A stretch of DNA of 64,000 nucleotides from Echinarachnius parma (lineage: Eukaryota; Echinodermata; Echinoidea; Clypeasteroida; Echinarachniidae): assembly GCA_037951105.1 (NCBI GenBank), contig JBAMJV010007172.1:62001-126000 (forward strand), in the 5' to 3' direction. Within the stretch, counting starts at the first letter, position 1; each line of letters opens with the position of its first letter. A program made the translations under genes and the position numbers. The notes below the pieces were generated by a model. It was not told where the DNA came from. It saw nothing but the letters and a program-made list of their open reading frames with translations, and made no database searches. Positions 1 to 13,600 of the stretch are shown piece by piece.

Positions 1-701
1 AAACGAGCAGGCTTTATACATAATCCCTCCACCGTGTAGTGGCGCAGCTAGGATTTGTCCAGTAGGGGGGAGGAGGGGGGGGGGGGGGGCGCCTGGGGGC
101 TTTGTTTACATCTTCATGAGGGGGAAAGGCCCCTTTGCTACCCCGTAAGCCCCAAGCTATACCCCTTGGCACCATGGAAGGCCCGCGGGCAAGAATACTG
201 CCCAAAATGTAGTCATGTATGTTATGTATATTTTTTCGCGATGGACAATTCTGAATGCGTATACAAAAAAAAATGTTTCTGTTTGTTTTATCGAATAAAA
301 TACGATGTTGCTTTGTAGTAGGTCTTCGCACTTCTCACCGGTCCAACGTGGCGCGAAGCCAGATGCTTCTCGTGTTGGCAGCATGCCATACAAACACCAA
401 ACCCAAAATATTTAGGAATAACGTCACATAAGTTTAGACAAACACCACAATATAATCTAGTGCAAATAAAGGCAAATAAAGGCAAATAAAACATGGAAGG
501 TAAACAAAAAGAAATAAGCTCGTTTCATCGTATGGAAATGGTTTACATTATGATTGTATCCACTATGATGGTCTAAAGTTCATATTTCATAACTATGCAT
601 TATAACAATGGAGCAGCTATGTGTACCAGCGAGGCATATGATTGTCGGTGAACTCCCAGATCCAAAACGATAAGATTGTCATTAACCTCATTCTCTTTAG
701 T

Positions 702-1143
702 TTAAAGGGATAGTACAGTTCTGGTCAAACTACATTTTACTTGCTATATCGAACTTATCATTTATCATTAACAACAAATAACTATAATTCAATGTTTGAA
801 TGGTGTACAAACATATAAACGTTGGTTATTAATTCAAGTAACTGGGCAGCTGGAAGTTTCATTCATTTTTAAAATTAAAATGTGAATGTGATGTTTGGTT
901 ACAAATTCAAATTTTCAACCACTTCGGTGTATTTTCAAAAAAGGTTTATAATTTAAGAAAATATTTGTACATCCTACTAGGATTTATAAATATTTTCTTA
1001 GATTCATTTTCACGTGGAATTTGAACAAACATAACACTCGGAACAATCGTCAGTAAGTGCCTATACCGGCTCTTGAGTAGCTCTTACAGTACACTCAAGC
1101 CAGGTCTGGGATTCACAAGGATTTGCCCGGTGGTCCCCTTTAA
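702..1143. mobile_element. Hybrid TTAA element: family B-like left end, family C-like right end
   Basis: It starts ttaaagggatagtacagttc (B-like) and ends gcccggtggtcccctttaa, the inverted end of family C. Interior sequence is diverged. Probably recombinant or two truncated elements. Confidence 0.5.
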
Positions 1144-1234
1144 GATGGTGTAAAAGGCCCACGGTTGAGTGCCACGCGTTCATATCTCATTTCCAAAATA
1201 TGGAAAGACATTCTGCAGTTGAAACTACTAAACA

Positions 1235-1631
1235 TTAAAGGGATCTAGTAACTTTGTTGGCATGTGCAAAAAGTAATGAATGGTTGATGCAATGTATAAT
1301 GCTGTTATCTCATATGTCCACAGGGTATTGTGTGAAAATTTCAAGTCAAATGGACATTGCATGGCCAAGTAATGAGCGAAAATGCAAAGTGATATTGGGT
1401 GATATTCACTAACTCACTGCATTCACTTTGTACAGGGATGAAAAACTCGCCCGGAGTTTTTCTTATCTGAATACTTTGATCGTACATATCTTTGTAACGA
1501 AAGGGAAATTTGAAAAAACCGAAACCTGTCCCATGATTTTATTGTTAATACGAATACAACAAGGTATGAGGGAACCGCTAGAATTAAAATTTTATTTTGA
1601 GAATTTGGACAATGTTACTAAGTCCCTTTAA
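1235..1631 (+). mobile_element. TTAA MITE family A, copy 1
   Basis: Flanked by TTAA on both sides, with inverted ends AGGGATCTAGTAACTTTGTT and its partner ACAATGTTACTAAGTCCCT. TTAA duplication and short GGGA ends are the hallmark of piggyBac-type insertion; no transposase is encoded, so it is a non-autonomous element. Confidence 0.8.
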
Positions 1632-2835
1632 ACCACACGTTTGTTTTCATACATATAGAATAACAAATATGTTTGTTATTCTTAGAATCTAAGTTTATTT
1701 CTTTATTTTGGAAATATGAGTACGACACGTACATAATATCCGTATCCGGTTTTAAGAACTTTGTATCATTACCGGAAACAATTTGAACATTCTAGGTAAT
1801 CATTGAAACTAAAAGATATCATTTTACCATAATACTTGAATGGTGGAAAGAAATCTTAACGGCTCTTGAGGAGGCTAATTTAAATCAAATAACAGACGTT
1901 AGCGCAAGAGGGCGCTATTTAGACACGTCGAAGATTCAACTTTTTCATAGATCGGAATGTATTTTTTTACAAGAGATTATCGGGATAAATTTAAAACCCA
2001 TTGTGGTATATTTTTAGTTTTTACGAATGTGTAGTTTGTTTTTAATGTCACAATGATAATTGCGAATAAATGTCAACGTTCGCGCTTTTGATTGGAATTG
2101 TCATGTTTGTGAATATACTTGTTACAGCCGTTTCTAGACAGCTTCTGTTCAAACAAACACACGTTTGTTTGTTTGTTTGTTTGTTGTTGTTTTTATATGA
2201 TGTGCTTTTGCAATAACCTTCCAGAGCTGTATAATAGATACGGCTCTGCTTTGAACATGTTGAATCGCCCTCGGCAAAACAAAGGCCAAGATAATGAAGA
2301 GTGTCTTAGCGGCCACCTGTCTATAGCGTATAGCAGGCATCCTGCCTGTATAGTAGTGTTCACAAATGGATGTCCTGCAGAGAATAACGATGTGGAACGT
2401 GTCTATATAAAGGTCACCTGTCTACAGTGGTCAGGGGGCCAGTGGCCACTTTTCTTGTTTCTCTTGGGTTTGACAAATTTGACAATTTGGATATTCATTT
2501 AGATATACACGGTTCGGAAAGTATTGTGAAAGACGCAATACATTAGACACTATTGAATATCATATAATAAACATTAACCTGCATGTCTGAAGAACAAGTA
2601 TAATTTTGGACATTTTTCATGAAAATTTAATGATGTATGCATTGTAAATGCAGTCGAACCGCACTTGTATCAAAAGCCACAAACAAAAACACTCACACAT
2701 AATTTTTCCGAAGGCACCTATACCATCTCTCTTAAAATGTAATGTATGTTTATTTATTCGTGATTTAAGTATACAGATGTACTAGTATTTGAATACCACA
2801 TCCTGTTCTGAATACAATAGTATGTGTGTAGTATA

Positions 2836-3382
2836 TTAAAGGGGTAGTTTAGTTTTGGTAGAGATGGCGCTGCACATCACAATTTTTTTGTGAGGTAATG
2901 AAAATCTGAGTGTCGAATTTGAGAGAACATGCAATTTTAATGGCAGAATAAACTTTATTTGGTTGAAATCGACCCAGAAATGGCTGAAATATCAATAAAT
3001 ATATCTGATCTTATAATTATTTGGGGCCCAAATAATTAGATGATTTTTTCAACAACAAAAAAAAAAAATTCTTGCACTTTTTCAAAAATCTTCAAAAGCG
3101 TTTTTAAAATAGTTGTTGATGATCTCTCTATTTAATCATTATTTCAATAAAACATCACATGCATAATTTTGTATGAAAAATGGTTGAAACCAATGCCTTG
3201 TTAGAAAGCGCCCTCTTGTGTTTTAATGGCTCTTTTTGAATGATAACGGGCTTTTTACTTAGTCGTTTGTAATTTTTTATACCTTTTGGAGCATGGTGGA
3301 GTTATAACTATTAGTTTATAATGTTACTGTCCAGGTTTGGTTACTAAAGTTCAGCCTTACCAAAACTGTACTACCCCTTTAA
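2836..3382 (+). mobile_element. TTAA MITE family B, copy 1
   Basis: The ends AGGGGTAGTTTAGTTTTGGT and ACCAAAACTGTACTACCCCT are inverted repeats inside TTAA duplications. The interior holds agagatggcgctgcacatca and, near the right end, an agcatggtggagttataac block. Confidence 0.85.
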
Positions 3383-3940
3383 AGGGATAGGACAGCTCTG
3401 GTCAATCTGAATGTTAGTATTTAAAACTTATCAATTTTAAAGTTATCATTAAAAAATAATAGTTATAATTTAATGATATTCTTGAATGGTAGAAAATACA
3501 GATATAGACTGCAAAGTTACAAGGCTGTTTTCATGTAAAAAGCAGCTGTTAACACAAGAGGGCGTCATCTAGATACCTGAAGGTTTCAACTATTTTTTTA
3601 AAATTAAAAATGTGAATGTGATGTTTTGTTAAATAATTAATCAATACAGAGATCATCAACATTCATTGTTAAAGCCACTTTGATATATTTTTGTTTAATG
3701 TGTATATATGATTTATAATTATTATTTTTGTATTATCATTGATGTTGGGCCCCAACATTTTATTCCAATCAGATATATTGATATATCAGCCGTTTATGAA
3801 CCAATTTTGATCAAACAAATTTAATTCTGTCTTCAAAATTGTGTGCTATTTCAAAAAATTACACATAGTTTTTCCATTACCTCACAAAAAAAAATTATTG
3901 AACCGCACTCTAAACCAAAACTGTACTGTTTTATACCAAG
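3379..3940 (+). mobile_element. Divergent family B element sharing a TTAA with copy 1
   Basis: It starts ttaaagggataggacagctc directly at the closing TTAA of copy 1 and ends near aaccaaaactgtactgtttt, with the right TTAA degraded. The same arrangement of two TTAA elements back to back is seen for family A at 30372. Confidence 0.6.
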
Positions 3941-4183
3941 CTGAACATATACGATGCGCTTTCTATTATAAGAGGCAGTAATGGCAATGCTTGCGGGTTG
4001 TGGGTGTTACATTGGTGAATGTACATTGTAGAGTCAAATAATAATTGAGATTTGAGAACACGATGGCATTATGATGTTCTATTTTTAACGCAAACTTGTT
4101 AGTGCCAAGTGCAAAGTGCAAACTCGCATAAAGTTACATCATTTATAATTATATAGGATTCTATATAATCGGCATATTTCGCA

Positions 4184-4500
4184 TAATCATCAGATCTGTG
4201 ACATGTGCAGAAACTGACAAAGGGTTGATAGAATGTGTATTTTGTGATCTGATACATGTCCACTGAGTGACGTGTACAAAGTTCATGCATTTAATGAGCG
4301 CACTGACTTTGTACACAGTTTAAATTCTCCCGTAGATATTTATGAATCCAACGATTTCAATCATAATTATCTTTATAACGAAAGAGAAATTTGGAAAACC
4401 AACACATGTTCCATGTTTCTATTGGAGTATTGGTACTACTAGTTCGAGAACATCAGAGTTCTGAGTACATTTTGTGGATTTTGACAATGTTACTAATACT
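4184..4500 (+). mobile_element. TTAA MITE family A, degenerate partial copy
   Basis: Interior blocks acatgtgcagaaactgacaa, gtccactgagtg, ttgtacacagtttaa and gaaagagaaatttggaaaac follow family A, but neither terminus is preserved. Confidence 0.6.
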
Positions 4501-4840
4501 AGATCCAATAGTTGAGTTTTGGTCAAACTTAATTTTAGTAACCAAAACCTGGGCAAAACCTGCACCATTGCGGTACATACTAATGGTTATAACTCCACCA
4601 TGCTCGAAAGGTATACACAATCACAAACGACTAAGTAAAAACCCTGTTATCATTCAAAAAGAGCTCTAACCAATCAAGAGGGCGCTCTCTAAAAACTCAT
4701 TGGTTTTACCGTTTTAACCATTTTTCATACAAAATTGTGCATGTGATGTTTTTTTTTAAATAATGATTAAATAGCGATATCATCAACAACCATTTAAACC
4801 TAATTTGATTTTTTTTAAAGAAGTCTATTTAAGCATTTTT
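4500..4840 (-). mobile_element. TTAA MITE family B, partial inverted copy
   Basis: ccaatagttgagttttggtc followed by accaaaacctgggcaaaacc, actccaccatgctcgaaagg and aagagggcgctctctaaaaa match family B in reverse; the far half is missing. Confidence 0.65.
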
Positions 4841-5205
4841 TTCTTTTTCTAAAAAGTCAAGATGTCCCCCGGCAGGGTAGACTTATATACATACAATATC
4901 TTGAAATCAAATTGTACAACTATGTCGTAATCGATATATGAAGGGCCTTCAATGAACTTTCAAATGGAAATAAAACCAACAAATTTAGTGTCAAGGGGCA
5001 TTTCGGGAAGTACCCATACATACTCAAGTGTACCTTTGATAAAAGTTTTACATTTTATAATTATTTTTCTAACGCAATATGGGTTTATCTTTGTACAGGT
5101 ATAATGCATCCGTTTGAAGTATTAGTTGTGCATGAAAAATTCACACAAGTTTATGACTTGTAAGGTACGATTCAAATGGGTTTATACTGTTTGATAGTGA
5201 ACAGA

Positions 5206-5577
5206 TTAAAGGGGACCACCAGGCAAAGAACAACACAGTCATAATATATGTTTTGGCACTGTTGTGTGATATCAAATAGATGCCCAACATATTTTGCAAA
5301 GGGCTATGTAATTCATAAACAATGCAATTAATTACCACCACTTACGGAACCAGTATGGCCTCATGGTTCCGTATGCGCCAAACGTGTGCAAGTGCGCCCT
5401 TCACGGACGATGCGTTCGTCCTATACAAAAGGTAGGCTTCGTATGCAGACCCGTTAACATATGGTGTAGTATGGTGATGCTTTTTTTTCCAATTATATAA
5501 TTGTTCTGGAAACATATTTTTCTGAACTTTTTGGTGGAATGGACTAGTAAAAATGTTACCTTTTGATTTATAAGAAT
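5206..5577 (+). mobile_element. TTAA MITE family C, copy 1
   Basis: Left end TTAAAGGGGACCACCAGGCA, interior with gtgatatcaaatagatgccc, tatgtaattcataaacaatg and accacttacggaacc. The right end is joined to a GGAC-type repeat near 5578, so only the left terminus is certain. Confidence 0.7.
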
Positions 5578-5910
5578 ATATACGTCCGTCCTTCCTCCCG
5601 TGTTCGTTCTCGCGATATCTTGAGAACCGCTTGACGGATCAATTTGAAACGTGGTACGTGTGTATATCGGGGTGACAATTAGATTTTGGGGTCACGAGGT
5701 CAAAGGTCAAGTTCACTACTCATTATCTATGACATGTAAAAATAGCTTTACTTCATGTAATTGCGATATCTACAGATCTGGTTGACGAATTGCCAGTATT
5801 GAGTTTAAGAATCAATCCAGTGCCTGTTAATTTGGGCTTGATACAAAAATCGCGAAATGGCGGCGGCATTATTTTCGACTGTGCTCAGACGAAGATCCGT
5901 CTAGTTTGTT
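5578..5910 (-). repeat. Single copy of the GGAC/ACCTTTGACC element
   Basis: ctcgcgatatcttgagaacc, gggtcacgaggtcaaaggtc and cggcattattttcgactgtg match in reverse the element at 37740-38530. Confidence 0.75.
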
Positions 5911-5926
5911 TCAATCACTAGAGTAT

Positions 5927-6408
5927 TTAAAGGGGTAGTTCAGTTTTGGTAGAGAGGGCGCTGCACAACACAATTTGTTCGTGAGGTAATGAAAAACGGA
6001 GTGTCGAATTTGAAAGAACATGCAATTTTAATGGCAGAATAAACTTTATTTGGTCAAAATCGGTTCAGAAATGGCTGAAATATAAATTTAAAAAATGCTT
6101 ACACTTTTTCACAAATTGTCAAAAGCGGTTTTTAAATAGTTGTTGATGATCTCTCTATTAATCATTATTTCAACAAAACATCACATGCATAATTTTGTAT
6201 GAAAAATGGATGAAACCAATGCCTTATTAGAGAGCGCCCTCTTGTGTTTTAATGGCGCTTTTTGAATGATAACAGTATTTTTACTTAGTCGTTTGTATTT
6301 TTGTATACCTTTCGAGCATGGTGGGGTTATACATATTAGTTTGTTATGTTACTGTGCAGGTTTTGGGTACTAAAGTTCAGCCTTACCAAAACTGTACTGC
6401 CCCTTTAA
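5927..6408 (+). mobile_element. TTAA MITE family B, copy with internal deletion
   Basis: Both ends and both TTAA are present; about 65 bases around the ttggggcccaaataattaga segment are deleted relative to copy 1. Confidence 0.85.
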
Positions 6409-6757
6409 TACTAGACATAAATACAAACTCAAAGACGGTCTAGATCTGATGCTGATGCTGTGATTACAATAATATGCATGTAGAAAGTCAAAATACTCCC
6501 AGTGCTGTGATCACCCGACCCAAGATTTGTTTTGAATACTTTGTTTCGCGATAATGTGTAATTCTATATCTTTTTTCAGGGATGTTTTATGCTCATGTGT
6601 ATGGTGTATGTTATCTTCCTTGGCGAAGTACAAAAACACGAGGACGGGTTTATTATAACTGGCCTTATTTGCCTATTACCATGATAACGGAAACGTGGCG
6701 CCTAACGCATGCATAATCATATTAAAATCCTGAACTGCATGCATGGGAAGAATCAGT

Positions 6758-7301
6758 TTAAAGGGGTAGTTTAGTTTTGGTAAGGCTGAACTTTAGTACC
6801 CCAAACCGGGACAGTAACATTATAAACTAATAGTTATTACTCCACCATGCTCGAAAGGTATACAAAATTACAAACGACTATGTAAAACGCCCGTTATCAT
6901 TCAAAAAGAGCCATTAAAACACAAGAGGGCGCTCTCTAAAAAGGTATTGGTTTAAACCATTTTTCATACAAAATTATGCATGTGATCTTTTATTGAAATA
7001 ATGATTATGTAGATAGATCATCAACAACTATTTAAAAATTGCTTTTGAAAATTTTTGAAAAAGTGTAAGCATTTTTTGAATTTTTTGAAAAAATCATCTA
7101 ATTATTTGGGCCCCAAATAATTATAAGATCAGATATATTTATTGATATTTCAGCCGTTTCTGGACCGATTTTGACCAAATAAAGTTTATTCTGCCATTAA
7201 AATTACATGTTCTCTCAAATTCGACACTCAGTTTTTCATTACCTCACAAAAAAATTGTGATGTGCAGCGCCCTCTCTACCAAAACTAAACTACCCCTTTA
7301 A
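6758..7301 (-). mobile_element. TTAA MITE family B, inverted full-length copy
   Basis: Full length, TTAA on both sides, highly similar to copy 1 in reverse, including the ttgggccccaaataattata segment. Confidence 0.88.
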
Positions 7302-9680
7302 GTAGAGGTTTATTGAAATGCAATGTACACATGTGACATTTAGGATCTATATGCGTGGAGAATGTTGACGTGTTTGTCTTTTTGAGAAAATGCGGTTTAG
7401 AATTTAGAAATAGCTGCAGTATGAACAAAAAATAACAATTCGACAGCACATCGATGTGTAATATTTGTTTCTCTGTTGTAAAAGTAATTATCATTTTACA
7501 TGTTGGTGTCCACGTAGCCATATTAACGGAGGATTGATATAAAAGGTATACCTTTGACGTAAACTATTTCTATCCTGTAATACAAACGCAGTCAAACATA
7601 CATTATATGATAAGTATTGACGATTCTGTGGCGGTCTTTTGAAGCAACATTGCCATTGCCACAATAGTCTAGGTTTCTAGACCGTTTTACTATTTCACCT
7701 TTTATTATTTAATTATCACACAGTGGTATGAATCATGTATTTTGTTTACGATGTATATATGGGGTAATTAAATATGGAAAACGGAGTTGAGACCTAGACT
7801 ATTGCTACAATGATTACAATCATGATGATAATTAAATATACAATTTTGTCAAAAATACATCATGGTGAGAGGTAATATATAATATGTGGTCTTTACACTG
7901 CTGCTTGCTCAAAACGGCCATGTCATTTTAATTACCAAATTGTAAGTGCTCTTGATACATAGACAAATGTAAGATAATACACGACTTGTATATCATGAAT
8001 ATTGGATATATTATAATGATTGAAAATGTTCACGTGTGTATATAGATGGCATTGTATGATTGTACTGGTATCGCAGCAGGTGTCACGTTATTGAAATAAA
8101 CAAATGAATGTTTGAAGAAAACAAATCCTAATAGGGCGAAGCATTAATGATGACGTACGCCCAAGCCTGGGGAGGGGTCAGTGGGTATACAAGCCCCCCC
8201 CCCCCCCCCCCCCTACCCACCCTGTGGGGCTTCCTCCTCCGTGCTCTTCCCTGTCGGGAAAAAGGAATAAATATTGTAATTATGCATCGACATTATCACG
8301 TGTGTTGTTAATGTTAGTGTTACCGGTAAAGCCAGGCGTCACATGCGATGTACATTTGACCCCAAAACTAGGGCAGGTGAAATCGGCGGCGCAGTATAAG
8401 AGGGTCGAGGGGCCAATTTATCGCAAATCATTGAACAAAGCATCTCGTCTGACCTGAATACAACTGAAAACATCAGGAACAACTGGCGAACGCGACTACC
8501 ACACGAACACCTGCATACAGCCACAATGCATTTTTCGCATTTGGATCTGTTGAATTTCTTTTGGTAAATGTTGTTCATGGATTGAATGGGATTACATTCT
8601 GTGCGGTGCAAGTCAGTTGCGTTGCCGCTCATTACGCTCACATTATTCTGAATGTGAATATTAATGAGGCAGATGGGATGCGAAAAAGGCCTCATTGCAG
8701 CAGCCCCTCCTGCACGCTCGACTATTCTTTCACCAGTCGTTTCTGACAATTCAGACGTGAGGCCTACCCTAAAGCCTACCCCTACCCCCGCGGGCCGTAC
8801 CCCCACCATCCCGTGAGGATTTTGTTCCTTTCTCCGTGAGGGATAGAATAAAGAAATCTACAGAACACCACTCACGCAGCCCCCAACCCCCTCGCCCCAC
8901 TCTTTGGGACATGTTGACCCCCACACCCCCTCGATATTTTCACACCCTCATGTTTTGTTTATCTGTTACCACGCCTCTGGGTGCGATCGTGATTTGTTTT
9001 CAAACATATGTCATTGTAATCCACGAATGTAGTAACAATACCCACGCATAGAACATGATACCAATGTGTGTGCCCCCCACTAAGACACAAACAAAAATTA
9101 AAAGGACAGGTCATGCGGTACATTTTGTTTTAATTGACAATATTGATAAAAAGCATTTTATTATTAGACTGAGACCCGATATCATTGGGCAGTGTAGTTA
9201 TGGGTGCCGTGGTGTAGCGGGTCGGACTGCATGAATATAAGGGGGGGGGGGGGGGGGGCGTCGGGGTAGCACGTGAATTATTGAGAGACATACTCTGTGT
9301 CTTCCTTTATTTCATTTTTTTACAAGGGGGAAGGATGATATTCGAGCAATATGTCTCAGCCCCAGGCAAAAATGTGGCTGTATTATATATACTCCCATGC
9401 GTGCCATCTGTCATTTACAAACAGCAAGTATTGAATTCAAACCGATCAATACATATGAAACAATGTATACCTTCGCATTTCTTACATCCCCATATCCCAC
9501 AGGTTTCAATCGCATCTCTTTAGGGCAATAGTATTACATTGTAATGTCCTTGTAATTTATCGTGTATATCCTATTATAGTATTTTTATAACCTTCAATAT
9601 TTCTCGCTACGTATACGTTATTTTTAACTCATTTCCTTGTTTGTGGCATTGTTAATTTAATTACATGAGTCCTGCATTGT
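7302..9680. other. Gene-free stretch
   Basis: AT-rich with a C tract at 8190-8213 and a G tract at 9241-9258; a more GC-rich, CpG-containing patch at about 8330-8940 has short open frames on both strands but no domain, and could be an untranslated exon, promoter or nothing. No gene can be supported. Confidence 0.4.
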
Positions 9681-9689
9681 TATTCTTAT

Positions 9690-10092
9690 TATAGAAAGGT
9701 ACCATCTTTAGTATTCCATTCCTTCAACAAGTTCACAAAAAATATGTTTTCAGAAAAAAATATATAATTGGAAAACGCATCACCATTCTCAACCATGCGT
9801 TCATGCGATCTGAATTGCGTAGACTATATGCGTGCAGAGCCAGAGCGCACTGTGCAGAGCGAATGAATCATCCGGGAATCTATTGACGTACGCGTGAAAG
9901 CATTGGCGCACTCGCAAATGCTTGGCCCGTATGGAACCAGGAAATAGCAGTGGTTCCGTAAGTGGTGGAAATTAATTGCTTTGTTTATGAATTACACAAC
10001 CCTTTGCAAAATGTTGGGTATCTATTTGATATCACAAAACGGTACCAAAACATATAATAATGTGTTGTCCTTTGCCTGGTGGTCCCCTTTAA
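9690..10092 (-). mobile_element. TTAA MITE family C, inverted copy
   Basis: Ends tgcctggtggtcccctttaa at 10092; the interior mirrors the 5206 copy, including tggttccgtaagtggtggaa and agtattccattcc. Confidence 0.7.
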
Positions 10093-10255
10093 ACTGCGTG
10101 TTGGTAATGGCCGAACGCGAATTTAACCACTCGCGAAATTGCCGTAAAGTCCCGATTCGCGAACAAATTATGTGCGGGAAATATAATTATTCCTGGCGTA
10201 TACAGTAATTATTTCATGCCTATACTGTTTTCCTGGTTACTGAGATAGTTATGAA

Positions 10256-10615
10256 TTAAAGGGATCTAGTAACTTTGTTGACATGTGCCAAAGTTGGTCA
10301 ATGGTTAATGAAAATATGAAATACTATTTTTGTGAATATGCCCACTGAGTGATGTGTGAACATTCCACGGTAAATGAATGTAACATGACCCAGTATTGCG
10401 CGAAAATGCAAAGTGGTATTTGATAACTCACTGCACTTATTTTGTACGCAGTTATAATTATCCAGTAGATAATCCAAACATTTCAAACGTATACCATCTT
10501 TATAACAAAAGAGAATTTCGGAAAACCGTCCGAAGCCTGCGCCATGTTTCTACGATTACAACGAGAACGAGGTACAGTAAGTGAGAACCGCTAGAGTTCT
10601 AGGTTTTTATTTTTT
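10256..10615 (+). mobile_element. TTAA MITE family A, copy with lost right end
   Basis: The left end ttaaagggatctagtaac is intact; the interior (tgtgcc, ccactgagtg, caaagtggta, gaaaaccg) follows family A; the right terminus has decayed near the gctagagttct segment. Confidence 0.7.
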
Positions 10616-13600
10616 TCACGCGAAAAGCTACCCGAATTGCAGTTTTTTGCTGGAATATAGGCTATTATATTAGCCAGTATAATTTATAGCCATAATATTC
10701 GGCAATTTCTTTATCACCTTTGATGGAATCCAATTATTTCCGACTAATCAATGACTTGGATATAACATATCCGTTTTACGTGACAGATTCTGCACAATCA
10801 CAACAACAATTTGGAAGTGAAACTAAAGTTGTTGATTCATTAGATGATCGTTTTCATTCAAACATATGATACGATACGGTCTGTGAAATACTATTGTTTT
10901 GCAGTGTCAATCGTCATGTCATACATAATTTTGTTCGCAATTTGTCTTGCTCAATGTTTAATCAGAAATAAGCATCTCTAAATTATGTTTCCTTTGATTA
11001 ATATGAAGTTGTTCTATTCCACCCCATTGAGCCCATACCGAGTTAAACGCAGTAGAATAATTTAATCTTCAAACAAGATACTGATTTTCGGTCTAGTTAT
11101 ATTTTAGTGTAAACAAAATCATGATCGCCCCTAATTGGGGTATCCTTCGATAAATCTGACTTTTCCTACTACCACATGGTACATGTATAATGTCAGAAAA
11201 TGCCATATAAGAGACTGATACTATAGTATTTCGGTTTAGTTCCATGTTGTTATAAAGTATTCTACATTTTGGTTCGACTCACTTCCTCGTTTCGTGGCTT
11301 TGTCACTCACTGTGAGGCTGCTATTCCCAGGACCCACTGACATCGGGGGAAACTCCCGCCAATTACATGACGTAATGCCACTGGGGACTAGTCTTGACAT
11401 TTCAGACGCAGATAATATACATTTCCTGTCGATTTCCTTTCTGAAGCCAAGATCACACTCATCATCATGCTTGATTGAATGTTTAGAATTTGGAGAGCAT
11501 GTTAGTTTCAAGTTTACATTATTTTAAAGGAATTATTTATCATAATCATGTTTTAATCACAAGTAATTAATCAATAACGGTTCCAGTTTTTGAATATTTT
11601 AAAATGGCTTTAGCATGCAACATTGGTTTAAAAAATTAATAAAATGAAATTACAGATCATTTCTTAAAAGAAATGCTATTTGTCCAAGTTTTATAACAGT
11701 AAATTAGGTACTAGAGCATAATTATAGTGATACCCTTGTAATACAACGCTGCTTTTTTGTGTTGTTATGAAACTGACAAATTGCATCTTATGCATTGTAT
11801 TTACGCGGGTATTTTACACGGGAGTTTTTATAATAAACTGGCTAGAGCTGCACCCGATAATGTACCGTAAAAGGTACTGTAATTGAAAAAAAAAAAAAAA
11901 TTCTCGGACATAAAATGCATGCATAATGCGGGTAGTCGAAACGAGAAAAAAAAACGACGTTAAAAATACTCCTATCTAATTGCATGGATTATGACTCGGG
12001 GCTAAAACACTATAAAACCATTGAGATGATGAATCCATTTCTTTCATAATATCTCTGTTGTTTGCTGATATTTAGGAAACTACAAATGATAATCGCATTT
12101 TGATAATGCAATACACCACCACTTCAGAATTCCTGTTTGAACTTATCAGGCGTGCACCAATATTTTGTCTTTTAACTAACTAATGTATACATTTTGTTCA
12201 CTTATTTCAAACAAATGTGTTTCGCTTGGGACTTCGCCAAATTGTTTACGCAAGAAAAATATGCTGATGTTGCTATTGTGTTGCACATTTGCCCGAATCT
12301 GATCTAAAGCCAATGGAGAGTTGCCAATTGATGTGAAAAATAACAACTTGTAGCTGCCAAGGCCAATCCACCCAATGAAAGGAAAATTAATGAATAAATG
12401 CATACGAAATAGATTTATTAAGTAAAAACTATTTTTTATGAGCGTTGCTATTGGTGAAGTCATTTTCAAACCAGACTATTTTGTTGGGGTGGGGGGGAGT
12501 CAAACGGGCAAGGAATGTTTCATTCGGTAGGAACAAAATGTCAGTATAATTTACTTTTGCTTTTGTTTTATGCTGTTGAAAATGTGTAAATAATAAATCA
12601 ATAAAATCATATCAAGGGATATAAATATATTTCGGCCCATAAGGAGGAGGGACCGAGGCATACCCCCACCCCCCCCCCCCCCCCAATTCGCGGTGGTCAA
12701 GTCAGTTGGTATCACCGATTTTTTTTAACATTTTTCTGTTGGATTACATGGCGTTAGCGTAAAGCCTACCTACCATGCATGTCTAGCATTATTCATGAGT
12801 GAACGGAATAACTGTGAAAAAGGACCGAATGAAAGCTTTTTATCATACAATTCGATTATTTATATCGTTGTCTAAAATATAATGACTGCATATGTCGCCT
12901 AGCTTTCTGTTATTTACAGATCTATGGTGGAATAAGTTGCATTGCCAAACAAGGCATGTAAGGCACGGAGCAAGGGAGTTGGGGTGGGGGCAGGGTTTCA
13001 CATAATGATGGGGTGGGGGCTGAGCTGTTTCGAATCTCGATCAGAAATTTGTCTTAGTTTTTTTCACGGCTTTCCCAATGCCATCAATTGTGTAGTTTTC
13101 TTAATGGAATGGAATAAATAACTCAACATGGAATTAAAACGGTCTGATATATAATTATACCAATATCTATCCATCATGGTGATATATTGTTTTAATAACT
13201 AGATAAGTCACCGATTTAAAGGTGAATTTTTGCTAAGTTTTATGAAACTTGAACAAATATTAGCAAAGAAATGTGGTAACAGTGTAGCACCGATCTGAAA
13301 GAATCAGATTCATTGGTGAAAGAATGACATGTCTCTGATTTCCTGGCTTTGTTTCAATGTTTGCTCTCCGCGATCGTTGCCTTGTAAAATCTGCTGACGT
13401 ATTTCCAGGTCATAGGTCATCATCGAATGATAGTCGTTGTTTTAGGCTCAGAGTTTGATACAGGTATTAGTTAGGAGCGTGTTGTGTTGGTCTGGAACAA
13501 GAATTATTTTGAGTGGTGCCTTATTCTTTGCATTGTTTATTTATCCATGTATGTGATGATAATATTGATGTATAGATGCCAGATGGAAAGCCATTTTGCT

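Noticed and set aside
8339-8809. 156-codon minus-strand open frame
   Set aside because: Low-complexity, no domain, interrupted context, and lies in a GC-richer patch where chance frames are longer.
11236-11527. Overlapping open frames on both strands with moderately balanced composition
   Set aside because: No recognised domain, and no convincing splice sites for either strand; could be a transposon remnant.
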